Positions 8,182 through 16,441 of a stretch of 45,776 nucleotides of DNA are shown one piece after another (the first letter of the stretch is position 1; each line of letters opens with the position of its first letter). The translations under genes were made by a program, and so were the position numbers. Below the pieces are notes generated by a model. That model did no database searches and had not been told where the DNA came from. It was given only the letters and a program-made list of their open reading frames with translations. The stretch is from Clostridiales bacterium (GTDB taxonomy: Bacteria > Bacillota > Clostridia > Christensenellales > CAG-138). Location of the stretch: contig JAAYUE010000004.1 of assembly GCA_012517905.1 (NCBI GenBank), forward strand, positions 1-45,776, in the 5' to 3' direction.

Positions 8182-8187
8182 ATTATA
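8182..8187 (-). promoter_or_regulatory. Possible -10 box of the LD-carboxypeptidase gene
   Basis: A perfect TATAAT on the minus strand about 70 nt upstream of the ATG at 8114. No good -35 is visible, because the expected position lies in the dnaJ terminator hairpin. Confidence 0.4.
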
Positions 8188-8190
8188 TCA

Positions 8191-8222
8191 GAAAGTCCGC
8201 GATGGCTGCATCGCGGACTTTC
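8191..8222 (-). terminator. Strong hairpin downstream of dnaJ
   Basis: A perfect 14-bp inverted repeat (8191-8204 with 8209-8222) and a 4-nt loop. It stands 45 bp after the original dnaJ stop (8267-8269) and should end the lepA-to-dnaJ transcript, although there is no long U-tract after the stem. Confidence 0.7.
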
Positions 8223-8266
8223 CGGTCGTTCGTTTTTTCGCCGATCTCATCGATCGGTCGCAGAGC

Positions 8267-8392
8267 TTATCGCTTGCCGCTGCTCGCGCGGCCGAAGTTG
8301 CGCTTTTGCGAGCGGCTCTCCGCGCTCTCGCCCAGGGTTTCGGCGAACTGTTCCAATATCTTCTTCTGCTCGTCGCTGAGGTGCTTGGGCAC
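8267..8392 (-). pseudogene. dnaJ: Cut-off 3' tail of dnaJ, in frame after a TAG
   Basis: After the TAG at 8395-8393 the same frame stays open for 41 codons to a TAA (8269-8267). It reads VPKHLSDEQKKILEQFAETL and then a basic tail, the normal C-terminus of DnaJ. With the tail the protein would be 382 residues, a usual DnaJ length. The frame is undamaged apart from the single stop, so the change is recent, an assembly error, or read through. Confidence 0.85.
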
Positions 8393-9415
8393 CTAGACGT
8401 TGACCGTAACCAGAAGATCGCCCTTGCCGTTTGCGTTCAGCCGCTGGATGCCCTGATCGCGGAGGCGGAAGGTCGAACCGGTCTGCGTTCCCGCGGGCAC
8501 CTGGTACTTCACGCTCTCCTTGAGCGTCGGCACCGTCAGGCTGCCGCCGAGCGCCGCCGTGGTGTAGGAAATCGGAATCTCAAGGTAGAGATCGAATCCC
8601 TTGCGCACAAATCGACGATCCGGACGCACACTGATGGTCACATAGAGATCGCCGCTCGGTCCTCCCCTGTGCCCCGCGCTGCCCATGCCGCGCAGACAGA
8701 GGCTCTGACCGTTGTCGATGCCGGCGGGAATCTTGACCTTCTTTTTAAGATTTTTGCGGACGCGTCCCGCGCCGCGGCAGGTCTGGCAGGGTTCCTCGAT
8801 GATCTTGCCCGTGCCGTGGCAGGCCGAGCAGGGCCGTGTAGAGGTAAACGAGCCGAGAATCGTGCTCTGCTGCGTGCGCACCTGCCCCGTACCGTTGCAG
8901 GTTTTGCAGGTGACCGGCTCCGTTCCGGGTTTTGCGCCGGTGCCGTGACAGGTTTCGCAGGTTTCTTCGCGCGGGATGGTGATCTCTTTTTCCGCGCCGA
9001 ACGCAGCCTCTTCAAACGAGATGGTCAGGTTATAGCGCAGATCGTCCCCCGGGATGGGACCGTTTCTCGTCTGCCCGCCGCCAAAGCCGCCAAATCCGCC
9101 GCCGAACATCTGGCCGAGGATATCGCCAAAGTCGCCGAATCCGCCGAACCCGCCGCCGGCAAACGGGTCCTGCCCGCCCATGCTGGGATCGAACGCCGCA
9201 TGTCCGAACTGATCGTACTTGGCGCGCTTTTCCGGGTCCGAGAGCACCTCCGCCGCTTCGTTGAGTTCTTTGAACTGCGCTTCCTTGGCCTTGTCGCCCG
9301 GGTTCAGGTCGGGGTGGCATTCCTTCGCTTTTTTACGGAATGCGCTCTTGATTTCGCTTTCCGTCGCGGTCTTACTCACGCCCAGTATTTCGTAATAATC
9401 GCGTTTATCTGCCAA
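8393..9415 (-). CDS. dnaJ: Chaperone protein DnaJ, C-terminus truncated by an in-frame TAG
   Basis: DnaJ (Hsp40) stimulates the DnaK ATPase and delivers unfolded proteins to it. The J domain (residues 5-70) carries the HPD motif in KECHPDLNPGD. It is followed by a Gly/Phe-rich linker (GGGFGGFGDFGD) and four CxxCxGxG zinc repeats (CETCHGTG, CKTCNGTG, CSACHGTG, CQTCRGAG). The substrate-binding beta domains then end at LLVTVNV. A TAG at codon 341 replaces the Glu usually found in VNVEVP and removes 41 residues of the C-terminal dimerisation region. It lies 135 bp downstream of dnaK, at the end of the hrcA operon. Confidence 0.93.
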   Translation of the reverse strand: MADKRDYYEILGVSKTATESEIKSAFRKKAKECHPDLNPGDKAKEAQFKELNEAAEVLSDPEKRAKYDQFGHAAFDPSMGGQDPFAGGGFGGFGDFGDILGQMFGGGFGGFGGGQTRNGPIPGDDLRYNLTISFEEAAFGAEKEITIPREETCETCHGTGAKPGTEPVTCKTCNGTGQVRTQQSTILGSFTSTRPCSACHGTGKIIEEPCQTCRGAGRVRKNLKKKVKIPAGIDNGQSLCLRGMGSAGHRGGPSGDLYVTISVRPDRRFVRKGFDLYLEIPISYTTAALGGSLTVPTLKESVKYQVPAGTQTGSTFRLRDQGIQRLNANGKGDLLVTVNV

Positions 9416-9487
9416 CGCCCGTCACCTCTCCATCCAGTCCGCGCACCTAAGCTTTGTGCACATCATTCGCATATCTGTTTCCGACAA

Positions 9488-9513
9488 GGAGGCGCAAGCT
9501 CCGCTGCGCCTCC
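9488..9513 (-). terminator. Hairpin between dnaK and dnaJ
   Basis: A 9-bp GC-rich stem (9488-9496 with 9505-9513) and an 8-nt loop, followed only by TTGTC on the minus strand. It is more likely to set the dnaK:dnaJ transcript ratio by RNA processing or partial termination than to end the operon. Confidence 0.45.
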
Positions 9514-9550
9514 CTGGCTATTCCGTTTTGTTCGCGGTCCGTCCGCGACG

Positions 9551-11404
9551 TTATTTGTTGTCGTCCACGACTTCGTAGTCCGCGTCCACAACGTCATCCT
9601 GCGGCTGGCTCTGCTCGCCGCCGGCATAGCTCTGCGCGTTGGGATCGTATCCTCCCTCGCCGCCCGCCTGCTGCGCCTGCTGCTCGTAAACCTTGCCGAA
9701 CACGCTGTAGCTCAGCTCGGTGAGGCTTTCCGTCGCAGTCTTGATCATATCCACATCGCCGCCTTCGACGGTCTTCTTCAGGTCGGCAATCGATTTTTCG
9801 AGTTGCTCCTTGCCGGAAGCGTCGATCTTGTCGCCCATCTCCTTGAGGCTGCGCTCGGTGGTGTAGATGAGCTGGTCGGCGTGGTTCTTTGTCTCGACCT
9901 CGTCCTTATGCCGCTTGTCTTCGTCCGCGAACTTCTCCGCGTCCGCAACCGCGCGCTTGATCTCGTCCTCGTTGAGGTTGGTCGAGGCGGTGATGGTCAC
10001 GTTTTGCTGGTTGCCCGTGCCGAGGTCCTTTGCCGAAACATGCACGATGCCGTTTGCGTCGATGTCAAAGGAGACCTCGATCTGCGGCACGCCGCGCGGC
10101 GCGGGCGCGATGCCGGTGAGCTGGAAGCGGCCGAGGGTCTTGTTGTCCCTTGCCATGCCGCGCTCGCCCTGAAGCACATGCACCTCGACGCTGGTCTGTC
10201 CGTCCGCCGCCGTCGAGAAGATCTGGCTCTTCTTGGTCGGAATGGTCGTGTTGCGCTCGATGAGCTTTGTGAACACGCCGCCGACGGTCTCGATGCCGAG
10301 GGAAAGCGGGGTGACGTCCAGCAGCAGGATGTCCTTGACCTCGCCGCCAAGCACGCCGCCCTGAATCGCCGCGCCGATGGCGACGCATTCGTCCGGATTG
10401 ATGCCCTTGAACGGGTCTTTGCCGGTGATCTTCTTGACCATATCCTGCACCATCGGGATACGGGACGAACCGCCGACGAGGATGACTTTATCCACCTGAG
10501 AGGCGGAGAGCCCTGCGTCGCTGAGGCACTTTTTCACCAGCGACTGCGTCTGCTCGACGAGATCGTTGATCAGCTCGTTGAACTTCGCACGGGTAATCGT
10601 GATGTCCAGATGCTTCGGGCCCGCCTTGTCCATCGTGATGAACGGCAGGTTGATCGTGGTCTGCGCGACGCCCGAAAGGTCGATCTTCGCCTTTTCGGCG
10701 GCTTCCTTGAGGCGCTGGAGCGCCATCTTGTCCTGACGCAGGTCGATGCCGTTGTTCTTTTTGAAGTCGTCGGCGATATAGTCCATGATCAGCTTGTCAA
10801 AGTCGTCGCCGCCGAGGCGGTTGTTGCCCGCGGTCGCGAGAACCTGAAACACGCCGTCGCCAATTTCGAGAATCGAAACGTCGAACGTGCCGCCGCCGAG
10901 ATCGTAAACCAGAATCTTCTGGTTGTTTTCCTTGTCCATGCCATAGGCCAGCGCGGCCGCCGTCGGCTCGTTGATGATGCGCAGGACGTCGAGGCCCGCG
11001 ATGCGGCCCGCGTCTTTCGTCGCCTGGCGCTGGCTGTCCGTGAAGTACGCCGGAACGGTGATGACCGCCTGCGTTACGGTTTCGCCGAGGTACGCTTCCG
11101 CGTCCGTCTTGAGTTTTTGCAGGATCATCGCGGAGATTTCCTGCGGCGTGTAATCCTTGCCCTCGATATGAACCTTGCGCGAGGAACCCATATCGCGCTT
11201 GATCGAAGCGACCGTGCGATCGGGGTTCGTGATGGCCTGCCGCTTTGCGATGTTGCCGACCATACGCTCGCCGTCTTTAAACGCAACCACGGACGGCGTG
11301 GTGCGCATGCCTTCGGAATTGGGAATGACGACCGGCTCGCCGCCTTCGAGGAATGCGACGCAGGAGTTCGTCGTGCCGAGGTCGATGCCAATAATTTTGC
11401 CCAT
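9551..11404 (-). CDS. dnaK: Chaperone protein DnaK (Hsp70)
   Basis: DnaK is the ATP-driven Hsp70 chaperone working with GrpE and DnaJ. The 617-residue product begins [17 protein letters not shown] (phosphate-1 loop). It has the lineage signature [14 protein letters not shown], the adenosine motif [13 protein letters not shown], the linker [17 protein letters not shown] and a substrate-binding domain from about residue 375. It ends in an acidic EEVD-like tail ([11 protein letters not shown]). It lacks the Gram-negative-type insert, as usual in Firmicutes. I moved the start to the ATG at 11404; a TTG 18 nt upstream would overlap the GGAGG site. It lies 85 bp after grpE. Confidence 0.97.
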   Translation of the reverse strand: MGKIIGIDLGTTNSCVAFLEGGEPVVIPNSEGMRTTPSVVAFKDGERMVGNIAKRQAITNPDRTVASIKRDMGSSRKVHIEGKDYTPQEISAMILQKLKTDAEAYLGETVTQAVITVPAYFTDSQRQATKDAGRIAGLDVLRIINEPTAAALAYGMDKENNQKILVYDLGGGTFDVSILEIGDGVFQVLATAGNNRLGGDDFDKLIMDYIADDFKKNNGIDLRQDKMALQRLKEAAEKAKIDLSGVAQTTINLPFITMDKAGPKHLDITITRAKFNELINDLVEQTQSLVKKCLSDAGLSASQVDKVILVGGSSRIPMVQDMVKKITGKDPFKGINPDECVAIGAAIQGGVLGGEVKDILLLDVTPLSLGIETVGGVFTKLIERNTTIPTKKSQIFSTAADGQTSVEVHVLQGERGMARDNKTLGRFQLTGIAPAPRGVPQIEVSFDIDANGIVHVSAKDLGTGNQQNVTITASTNLNEDEIKRAVADAEKFADEDKRHKDEVETKNHADQLIYTTERSLKEMGDKIDASGKEQLEKSIADLKKTVEGGDVDMIKTATESLTELSYSVFGKVYEQQAQQAGGEGGYDPNAQSYAGGEQSQPQDDVVDADYEVVDDNK

Positions 11405-11489
11405 AATGATTCTATCCTCCAACTATTTATAAAATTGTTTCCAATCGCTGGAAATCTGTTGAAACTCTTCTTTAATCGCCCCGCCGGGA

Positions 11490-12104
11490 TTACTCCGCAA
11501 CCTTCACCATACAGTGCCGGATGATGCGGTCTCCCATGCGATAGCCTTTTTGCAGCACGACGACGATTTCGCCGCTGTCCTTGCCGTCCGCCTTTTCGCG
11601 CATGACGGCCTCATGCTTGGTCGGATCGAACTTGCAGTCGCTCTCGATCTCCTCGAGGCCGAGCTTTTTCAGCGCATCCAGCATCTGCCGCTGCACGAGC
11701 ACGATGCCGTCGCGCCAGATCGCCTGATCGGCGGGAATGCTCTCGAGCGCGCGCTCCAGGCTGTCCAGCGCGGGGAGCAGTTCCTTGACCACGTCCCGCT
11801 TGCCTTCTTCGTAGCTGTCGAGACGCACGCTGGCGTTTCTGCGGCGGAAATTGTCAAAATCCGCCTGAATGCGCTGCAACAGCGCAACGGTTTCGTCCTT
11901 TTCCTTCGTGATCGTCTCGATATGCGCCTTCGCGGCGGCAAACTCTTCGGCGGTCAGCGTATAGCTTTCCTGTTCGGCGTCGTCGACCGGGCCGGTCACA
12001 ACGGACTGCGCCGCTTCCGTTTCCTGGGCAGCGCTTGCCGCGGTCGCTTCTTCCTTTGCCGCGTCCTGCGCAAAGGGTTCTGTTTTGTCGGTCTTCTTGG
12101 TCAA
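11490..12104 (-). CDS. grpE: Nucleotide exchange factor GrpE
   Basis: GrpE releases ADP from DnaK. The 204-residue product has an acidic, Ala/Glu-rich disordered N-terminus (about 1-60), then the long coiled-coil helix (IETITKEKDETVALLQRIQA and DFDNFRRRN). The four-helix dimer part follows, and then the beta head with the family signature HEAVMREKADG and the C-terminal GYRMGDRIIRHCMVKVAE. It sits between hrcA (60 bp upstream) and dnaK and is expected to be under the CIRCE upstream of hrcA. Confidence 0.97.
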   Translation of the reverse strand: MTKKTDKTEPFAQDAAKEEATAASAAQETEAAQSVVTGPVDDAEQESYTLTAEEFAAAKAHIETITKEKDETVALLQRIQADFDNFRRRNASVRLDSYEEGKRDVVKELLPALDSLERALESIPADQAIWRDGIVLVQRQMLDALKKLGLEEIESDCKFDPTKHEAVMREKADGKDSGEIVVVLQKGYRMGDRIIRHCMVKVAE

Positions 12105-12164
12105 TGTTCCAGTCTCCTTGTTCGTTCTCGGACGGTGAACCGCCCTTTCGGGCGCCGCCCTGCG

Positions 12165-13199
12165 TCATTCGTCGTTCAGTTCGCTGCTCAACAGCTCCGA
12201 GAGGCTTCTTCGCATATATTCCAGCACAGACATCACCTTGCCGTAGTTCATGCGCGTCGGTCCGATGATGCCGAACGAGCCGAGCGGCTCGTCGCCAATC
12301 TGGTACGTCGCGGTCACGATGCTGCAGTCCTTGAACATTTCGTCCTCGTTTTCGTTTCCGATCGTGATCGTAAACTCCAGCTTGCTCGCACGCTTGAGCA
12401 TCTCATAGAGCATGCTCCTGCCCTCGACGGCGGCAAGGAAGGTCTTTGCCTTGTTCATGTCGCTGTACTCGGGATAATGCAGCATATTCGTCGCGCCGGA
12501 AAGCTGTACGTTCGGCGTCTCCGGTTCGATCTTGCGCTCGATCGCTTCCACCACCGAGCAGAGGAACGCTTTGCGCTCATACAGCTCACCGCCCATTTCG
12601 CTTGCGACGCGCTCGCCGATGTGATCCATGCGGCAGTCGTAAAACCGTTCGGTCAGAATTCGCGAAATGCGCTCCAGCTCGTCGCTGGACATATCCTCCG
12701 GCACGCGGATGACCGCGTCCCGCGCAAACCCGGCGGTGGTGACGACGACCACGAGCGCGCGTCCTTCGCGCAGCGGCACGAGCTGGATATGGCGGAGCCG
12801 GTTTGCCGCGAGCATCGGCGGCAGCACCATCGCCGTATAGTTCGTTACGGCGGAGAGCGCCTGCGCGGTATGCTTCATCACGGCCTCGACCTCGTCGAGT
12901 TTTTCGCTCATATGCGCGCGGATGATCTTGATCTCGTCGTCCGAAAGCGCCGCCTTCTGCATCATCTGGTCGACATACAGCCGGTAAGCCTTGTCCGAAG
13001 GGATGCGGCCCGCGGAGGTGTGCGGCTGCGCAAGGTAGCCGAGCTCCTCCAGATCCGCCATCTCGTTTCGAATGGTCGCGCTCGAAAGGTTGAACCCCTC
13101 GTGCTTGCTGATGGCGCGGGAGCCGACGGGCGACGCGGAAAGGATATATTCGTCTATGATCGCTTTCAGAATGCCGAGTTTTCTCGCATCCAGATCCAT
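12165..13199 (-). CDS. hrcA: Heat-inducible transcription repressor HrcA
   Basis: HrcA represses class I heat-shock operons by binding CIRCE. The N-terminal winged helix (about residues 1-75) has ASPVGSRAISKHEGFNLSSA and TIRNEMADLEELGYL, followed by QPHTSAGRIPSDKAYRLYVD, all diagnostic. The GAF-like domain and the C-terminal motif GSFGIIGPTRMNYGKVMSVL are intact. I use the ATG at 13199, because AGGAGG then lies 8 nt upstream; an ATG 6 nt earlier is too close. A perfect CIRCE and a sigma-A promoter lie directly upstream, so HrcA is autoregulated. A second CIRCE stands before groES at 45.5 kb. HrcA of B. subtilis needs GroEL to be active, which matters because groEL here is interrupted. Confidence 0.97.
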   Translation of the reverse strand: MDLDARKLGILKAIIDEYILSASPVGSRAISKHEGFNLSSATIRNEMADLEELGYLAQPHTSAGRIPSDKAYRLYVDQMMQKAALSDDEIKIIRAHMSEKLDEVEAVMKHTAQALSAVTNYTAMVLPPMLAANRLRHIQLVPLREGRALVVVVTTAGFARDAVIRVPEDMSSDELERISRILTERFYDCRMDHIGERVASEMGGELYERKAFLCSVVEAIERKIEPETPNVQLSGATNMLHYPEYSDMNKAKTFLAAVEGRSMLYEMLKRASKLEFTITIGNENEDEMFKDCSIVTATYQIGDEPLGSFGIIGPTRMNYGKVMSVLEYMRRSLSELLSSELNDE

Positions 13200-13242
13200 C
13201 CCCATCGCCTCCTTTCGTCCGTTTCTTCCGGAAATCTTGTTA

Positions 13243-13269
13243 TTAGCACTCTGAATTGGCGAGTGCTAA
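13243..13269 (-). promoter_or_regulatory. CIRCE operator of the hrcA-grpE-dnaK-dnaJ operon
   Basis: TTAGCACTC (13243-13251), a 9-bp spacer and GAGTGCTAA (13261-13269) match the CIRCE consensus exactly. It lies just downstream of the -10 box, where bound HrcA would block initiation. An extra imperfect half-site TTAGCACCT is present at 13284. Confidence 0.97.
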
Positions 13270-13280
13270 CCCATGACAAA

Positions 13281-13309
13281 AATTTAGCACCTACGCGCCT
13301 TGGTGTCAA
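13281..13309 (-). promoter_or_regulatory. Sigma-A promoter of hrcA
   Basis: On the minus strand a perfect TTGACA (13309-13304), a 17-bp spacer and TAAATT (13286-13281). Transcription would start at about 13275, immediately before CIRCE. Confidence 0.88.
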
Positions 13310-13377
13310 GTAAGTGCTGTATCAAAAATGTGACATTCCAGTGAATTCCCCCCGAGGCATGAACCCGTTCAAACGGA

Positions 13378-14514
13378 CTACATGAAAAACCCGAGCGCCT
13401 CGTTTTGCAGGTCCAGCCCCGCTCTGTTGAGGGCGATTGCGCCCTCGCTCTCCCGCGTCCAGCCGCGCCGGCGAAGCTGCTCCATCGCGTCCGGAAACGC
13501 GTCCGCCATGTCCACGCCGAACCGTTTTTGAAACGCCGCGCGGTCCACGCCGCGCACAAGCCGGAGCCCGAGCATGACGCACTCGAACATCTCGTCCGCC
13601 GGATAGAGCCGAATCGTCTCAGAAACAGGCCGTTTCCCGCGGGAAAGCAGGCGGATATACTCGTCCGGCGCGCCCGTGTTTGCCATGCGCGTCCAGTTTT
13701 TGAGCCGCAGCGCGGAATGCGCCGCGACGCCGAGGCCGAGGTATTCGCCGTTTTCCCAGTAGTTCAGGTTGTGGCGGCACTCGTATCCCTCTCGTGCAAA
13801 ATTACTGATCTCATACCGGCGATACCCGCGGGATTCGAGATAGTCGAAGCCCGCGTCCTGCATGTCCGCCGTTTCGTCCTCGTCCGGCAGCGTGAGATCG
13901 CCGCACTCCACCTGTTCCCAGAGCAGCGTGTGCTCCTCCAGCGTGAGCGCGTAGGCGGAGACGTGCTGCACGCCGAGATCGCAGACGGCCCTGAGTGTGT
14001 CGAGATACTGCCGCTGCGTCTGCCCCGGCAGGCCGTGCATCACATCCACATTGATGTTGGCAAAGCCCGCTTCCCGCGCGAGCGATAGCGTTTCGCAAAA
14101 CTGCGCGTAGGAATGAATTCTGCCGATAACGTTCAGCAGCGCGTCGTGCGAACTCTGCAGCCCGATCGAAAGGCGGTTGATCCCCGCCTCGCGGTAAGCA
14201 AACAGGTTTTCCCGCGACGATGTACCGGGGTTTACCTCCATGGAGCGCTCCGCATCCGCACGGATGGGAAAGCTCTCGTTCAGCGCGCCCAGCATGCGGC
14301 GCATCTGGTCGCCGCTCAGCAGCGAGGGCGTGCCGCCGCCGAAAAAGACGGTGTCGAATTCGGCGGGGTATTCACCGGCGCGCGACACAAGCCCGATCTC
14401 CGAAATCAGCGCGTCGGCATACGCCTCCGGCACGCCGCCGCATGCAAACGACGTGAAGTCGCAATAGGCGCATTTTTTGATGCAATATGGAATGTGCAGA
14501 TAGATGCCCGCCAT
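13378..14514 (-). CDS. hemW: HemW-type radical SAM protein (haem chaperone / coproporphyrinogen-like)
   Basis: HemW is a radical SAM protein related to HemN but believed to handle haem rather than oxidise coproporphyrinogen. The 378-residue protein begins with the cluster motif CIKKCAYC (CxxxCxxC, residues 11-18) after MAGIYLHIPY. Further family motifs are FFGGGTPSLL, MEVNPGTSS, NRLSIGLQS and MHGLPGQT, and the C-terminal HemN domain has NYWENGEYLGLGVAAHS. The start lies 4 nt after the lepA stop and has no ribosome site, so it is probably translated by coupling. This lepA-hemW-hrcA order is standard in Firmicutes. Confidence 0.95.
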   Translation of the reverse strand: MAGIYLHIPYCIKKCAYCDFTSFACGGVPEAYADALISEIGLVSRAGEYPAEFDTVFFGGGTPSLLSGDQMRRMLGALNESFPIRADAERSMEVNPGTSSRENLFAYREAGINRLSIGLQSSHDALLNVIGRIHSYAQFCETLSLAREAGFANINVDVMHGLPGQTQRQYLDTLRAVCDLGVQHVSAYALTLEEHTLLWEQVECGDLTLPDEDETADMQDAGFDYLESRGYRRYEISNFAREGYECRHNLNYWENGEYLGLGVAAHSALRLKNWTRMANTGAPDEYIRLLSRGKRPVSETIRLYPADEMFECVMLGLRLVRGVDRAAFQKRFGVDMADAFPDAMEQLRRRGWTRESEGAIALNRAGLDLQNEALGFFM

Positions 14515-14518
14515 CGTG

Positions 14519-16321
14519 CTAATTGATGCGAAGTACGCTCATAAACGCGTCGCTCGGCAGCGACACGGTGCCAATCTGGCGCATGCGCTTCTTGCCCTCT
14601 TTTTGTTTTTCAAGCAGTTTCTTTTTGCGCGTGATGTCGCCGCCGTAGCACTTGGCGAGAACGTCTTTTCGCACGGCGCGGACGGTTTCGCGCGCGATGA
14701 TCTTGCCGCCGATGGCCGCCTGAACGGGAATTTCGAACTGCTGACGCGGGATGACTTCGCAGAGTTTTTCGGCCACGGCGCGCCCTTTTGCATAGGCGCG
14801 GTCGCGGTGCACGATGGTGCTCAGCGCGTCGCACATGTCCCCGTTGAGCAGAAAATCCAGCTTTACGAGGTCGCTCCTTTCATAGCCCTTCAGCTCGTAA
14901 TCGAAAGAGGCGTATCCCCTGCTGCGGCTCTTGAGCTGATCGAAAAAGTCGTAGATGATCTCGTTGAGCGGCAGCACATAATGGATGCTCACGCGGGAGC
15001 CGTCGATATAGCTCATGTCCACAAAGACGCCGCGCCGCTCCTGACAGATCTCCATGATGGAGCCGACGTATTCGGAGGGCGTCATGATGGTCGCGCTCAC
15101 AACCGGCTCTTCCAGCGATTCGATCTCCGTGACCGCCGGCAGGTTCGAGGGATTGTCGATCATCTGTTCCTCGCCCGAGGTGAGCTTCACTTTGTAGATG
15201 ACGCTCGGCGCGGTGGTCACGAGGTCGAGATCGAACTCGCGCTCCAGCCGCTCCTGAATGATCTCCATGTGCAAAAGCCCCAGAAAGCCGCATCGGAATC
15301 CATAGCCCAGCGCGCTGGAGGTCTCCTTTTCATAGGAGAGCGACGCGTCGTTGAGCTTGAGCTTGTCCAGCGCGTCGCGAAGGTCGCCATACTGCGCGCC
15401 GTCCGCGGGATAGATGCCGCAGAACACCATGGGGTTCGCCTGCTTATAGCCCGGCAGCGGCTTTGCGGCCGGACGCTCGGCGGAGGTGATCGTGTCGCCG
15501 ACCTTCGTCTCGGCAACGCTCTTGATCGACGCCGCGATGTAGCCGACCTCGCCCGCGGTGAGCTCGTCCACCGCCAGCGGCGCGGGCGTAAACACGCCGA
15601 CTTCGGTGACCTCGAATTCATGCCCGCTCGCCATGGAGCGGATGCGCATGCCTTCTCGGACCGTGCCGTCAAACACGCGCACATAGGAGAGCGCGCCCTT
15701 GTAGTTGTCGTAGATGCAGTCGAACACCAGCGCGGTCAGCGGCGCATCCGGGTCGCCTTTTGGCGGCGGGACGATGTCCACAACCGATGCGAGCACGGCC
15801 TGCACATTCGTGCCGTTTTTCGCCGAAATCTGCGGCGCGTTCTTCGCCTCGATGCCGATGACGTCCTCGATCTCCTGCGCGGTGCGTTCAGGCTCCGCGC
15901 TCGGCAGGTCGATCTTGTTGATGACCGGCACGACTTCGAGGCCGTTGTCCACAGCGAGGTATACGTTTGCCAGCGTCTGCGCCTCGATCCCCTGCGTCGC
16001 ATCCACGACGAGCACCGCGCCTTCACAGGCCGCGAGCGCGCGGCTGACTTCGTAGTTGAAGTCCACGTGCCCGGGCGTGTCGATCAGGTTAAACATATAG
16101 CGCCGCCCGTCCGTATGCGTATAAAACATGCGCACGGCCGAGGATTTAATCGTGATGCCGCGCTCGCGCTCGATGTCCATGGAGTCGAGCAGCTGCTCGG
16201 CCATGTCCCGCGCGGCGACGGTGTCCGTCAGCTCCAGCATGCGGTCGGCCAGCGTCGATTTGCCGTGGTCGATGTGCGCGATGATGGAGAAATTTCGTAT
16301 CAGTTCATTGGGGTATGCCAT
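14519..16321 (-). CDS. lepA: Elongation factor 4 (LepA)
   Basis: LepA is a ribosome-associated translational GTPase with back-translocase activity. The 600-residue product matches the family length. The GTPase domain has G1 [10 protein letters not shown]3 DTPGHVDF and G4 NKIDLPSA. It is followed by domain II, the EF-G-like domains III and V ([20 protein letters not shown]) and the LepA-specific C-terminal domain with [20 protein letters not shown]. It is the first gene of a minus-strand run into hemW and has its own promoter at 16349-16377. Confidence 0.97.
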   Translation of the reverse strand: MAYPNELIRNFSIIAHIDHGKSTLADRMLELTDTVAARDMAEQLLDSMDIERERGITIKSSAVRMFYTHTDGRRYMFNLIDTPGHVDFNYEVSRALAACEGAVLVVDATQGIEAQTLANVYLAVDNGLEVVPVINKIDLPSAEPERTAQEIEDVIGIEAKNAPQISAKNGTNVQAVLASVVDIVPPPKGDPDAPLTALVFDCIYDNYKGALSYVRVFDGTVREGMRIRSMASGHEFEVTEVGVFTPAPLAVDELTAGEVGYIAASIKSVAETKVGDTITSAERPAAKPLPGYKQANPMVFCGIYPADGAQYGDLRDALDKLKLNDASLSYEKETSSALGYGFRCGFLGLLHMEIIQERLEREFDLDLVTTAPSVIYKVKLTSGEEQMIDNPSNLPAVTEIESLEEPVVSATIMTPSEYVGSIMEICQERRGVFVDMSYIDGSRVSIHYVLPLNEIIYDFFDQLKSRSRGYASFDYELKGYERSDLVKLDFLLNGDMCDALSTIVHRDRAYAKGRAVAEKLCEVIPRQQFEIPVQAAIGGKIIARETVRAVRKDVLAKCYGGDITRKKKLLEKQKEGKKRMRQIGTVSLPSDAFMSVLRIN

Positions 16322-16348
16322 CTGGTTCCCTCCCGTAGTTCGGGTATC

Positions 16349-16377
16349 ATCATACTGTATCCACCGGCGGAATGCAA
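16349..16377 (-). promoter_or_regulatory. Sigma-A promoter of lepA
   Basis: TTGCAT (16377-16372), a 17-bp spacer and TATGAT (16354-16349) on the minus strand, about 30 nt upstream of the lepA ATG. Confidence 0.75.
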
Positions 16378-16392
16378 GAACGAACCGCCCGC

Positions 16393-16426
16393 AAAAAACG
16401 GCGATGCGAAAGTCGCACCGCCGTTT
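16393..16426 (-). terminator. Terminator of the NlpC/P60 gene
   Basis: A 13-bp stem with one G-T pair (16396-16408 with 16414-16426) and a 5-nt loop, followed on the minus strand by a run of T. It lies 16 bp after the stop of the upstream gene. Confidence 0.9.
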
Positions 16427-16441
16427 GTAAAAATCCGTCCG

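Noticed and set aside
8393-8395. Recoding of TAG (for example pyrrolysine or a changed genetic code)
   Set aside because: TAG ends other genes normally (gntR, the lysoplasmalogenase-like gene), and no pyrrolysine genes are visible. The expected residue is Glu, so a simple mutation or error is the better explanation.
8306-11524. A 1072-codon open frame on the plus strand
   Set aside because: It is antisense to dnaJ and dnaK, whose motifs are complete. GC-rich codon use leaves the opposite strand open; the translation is Arg/Ala/His-rich and matches nothing.
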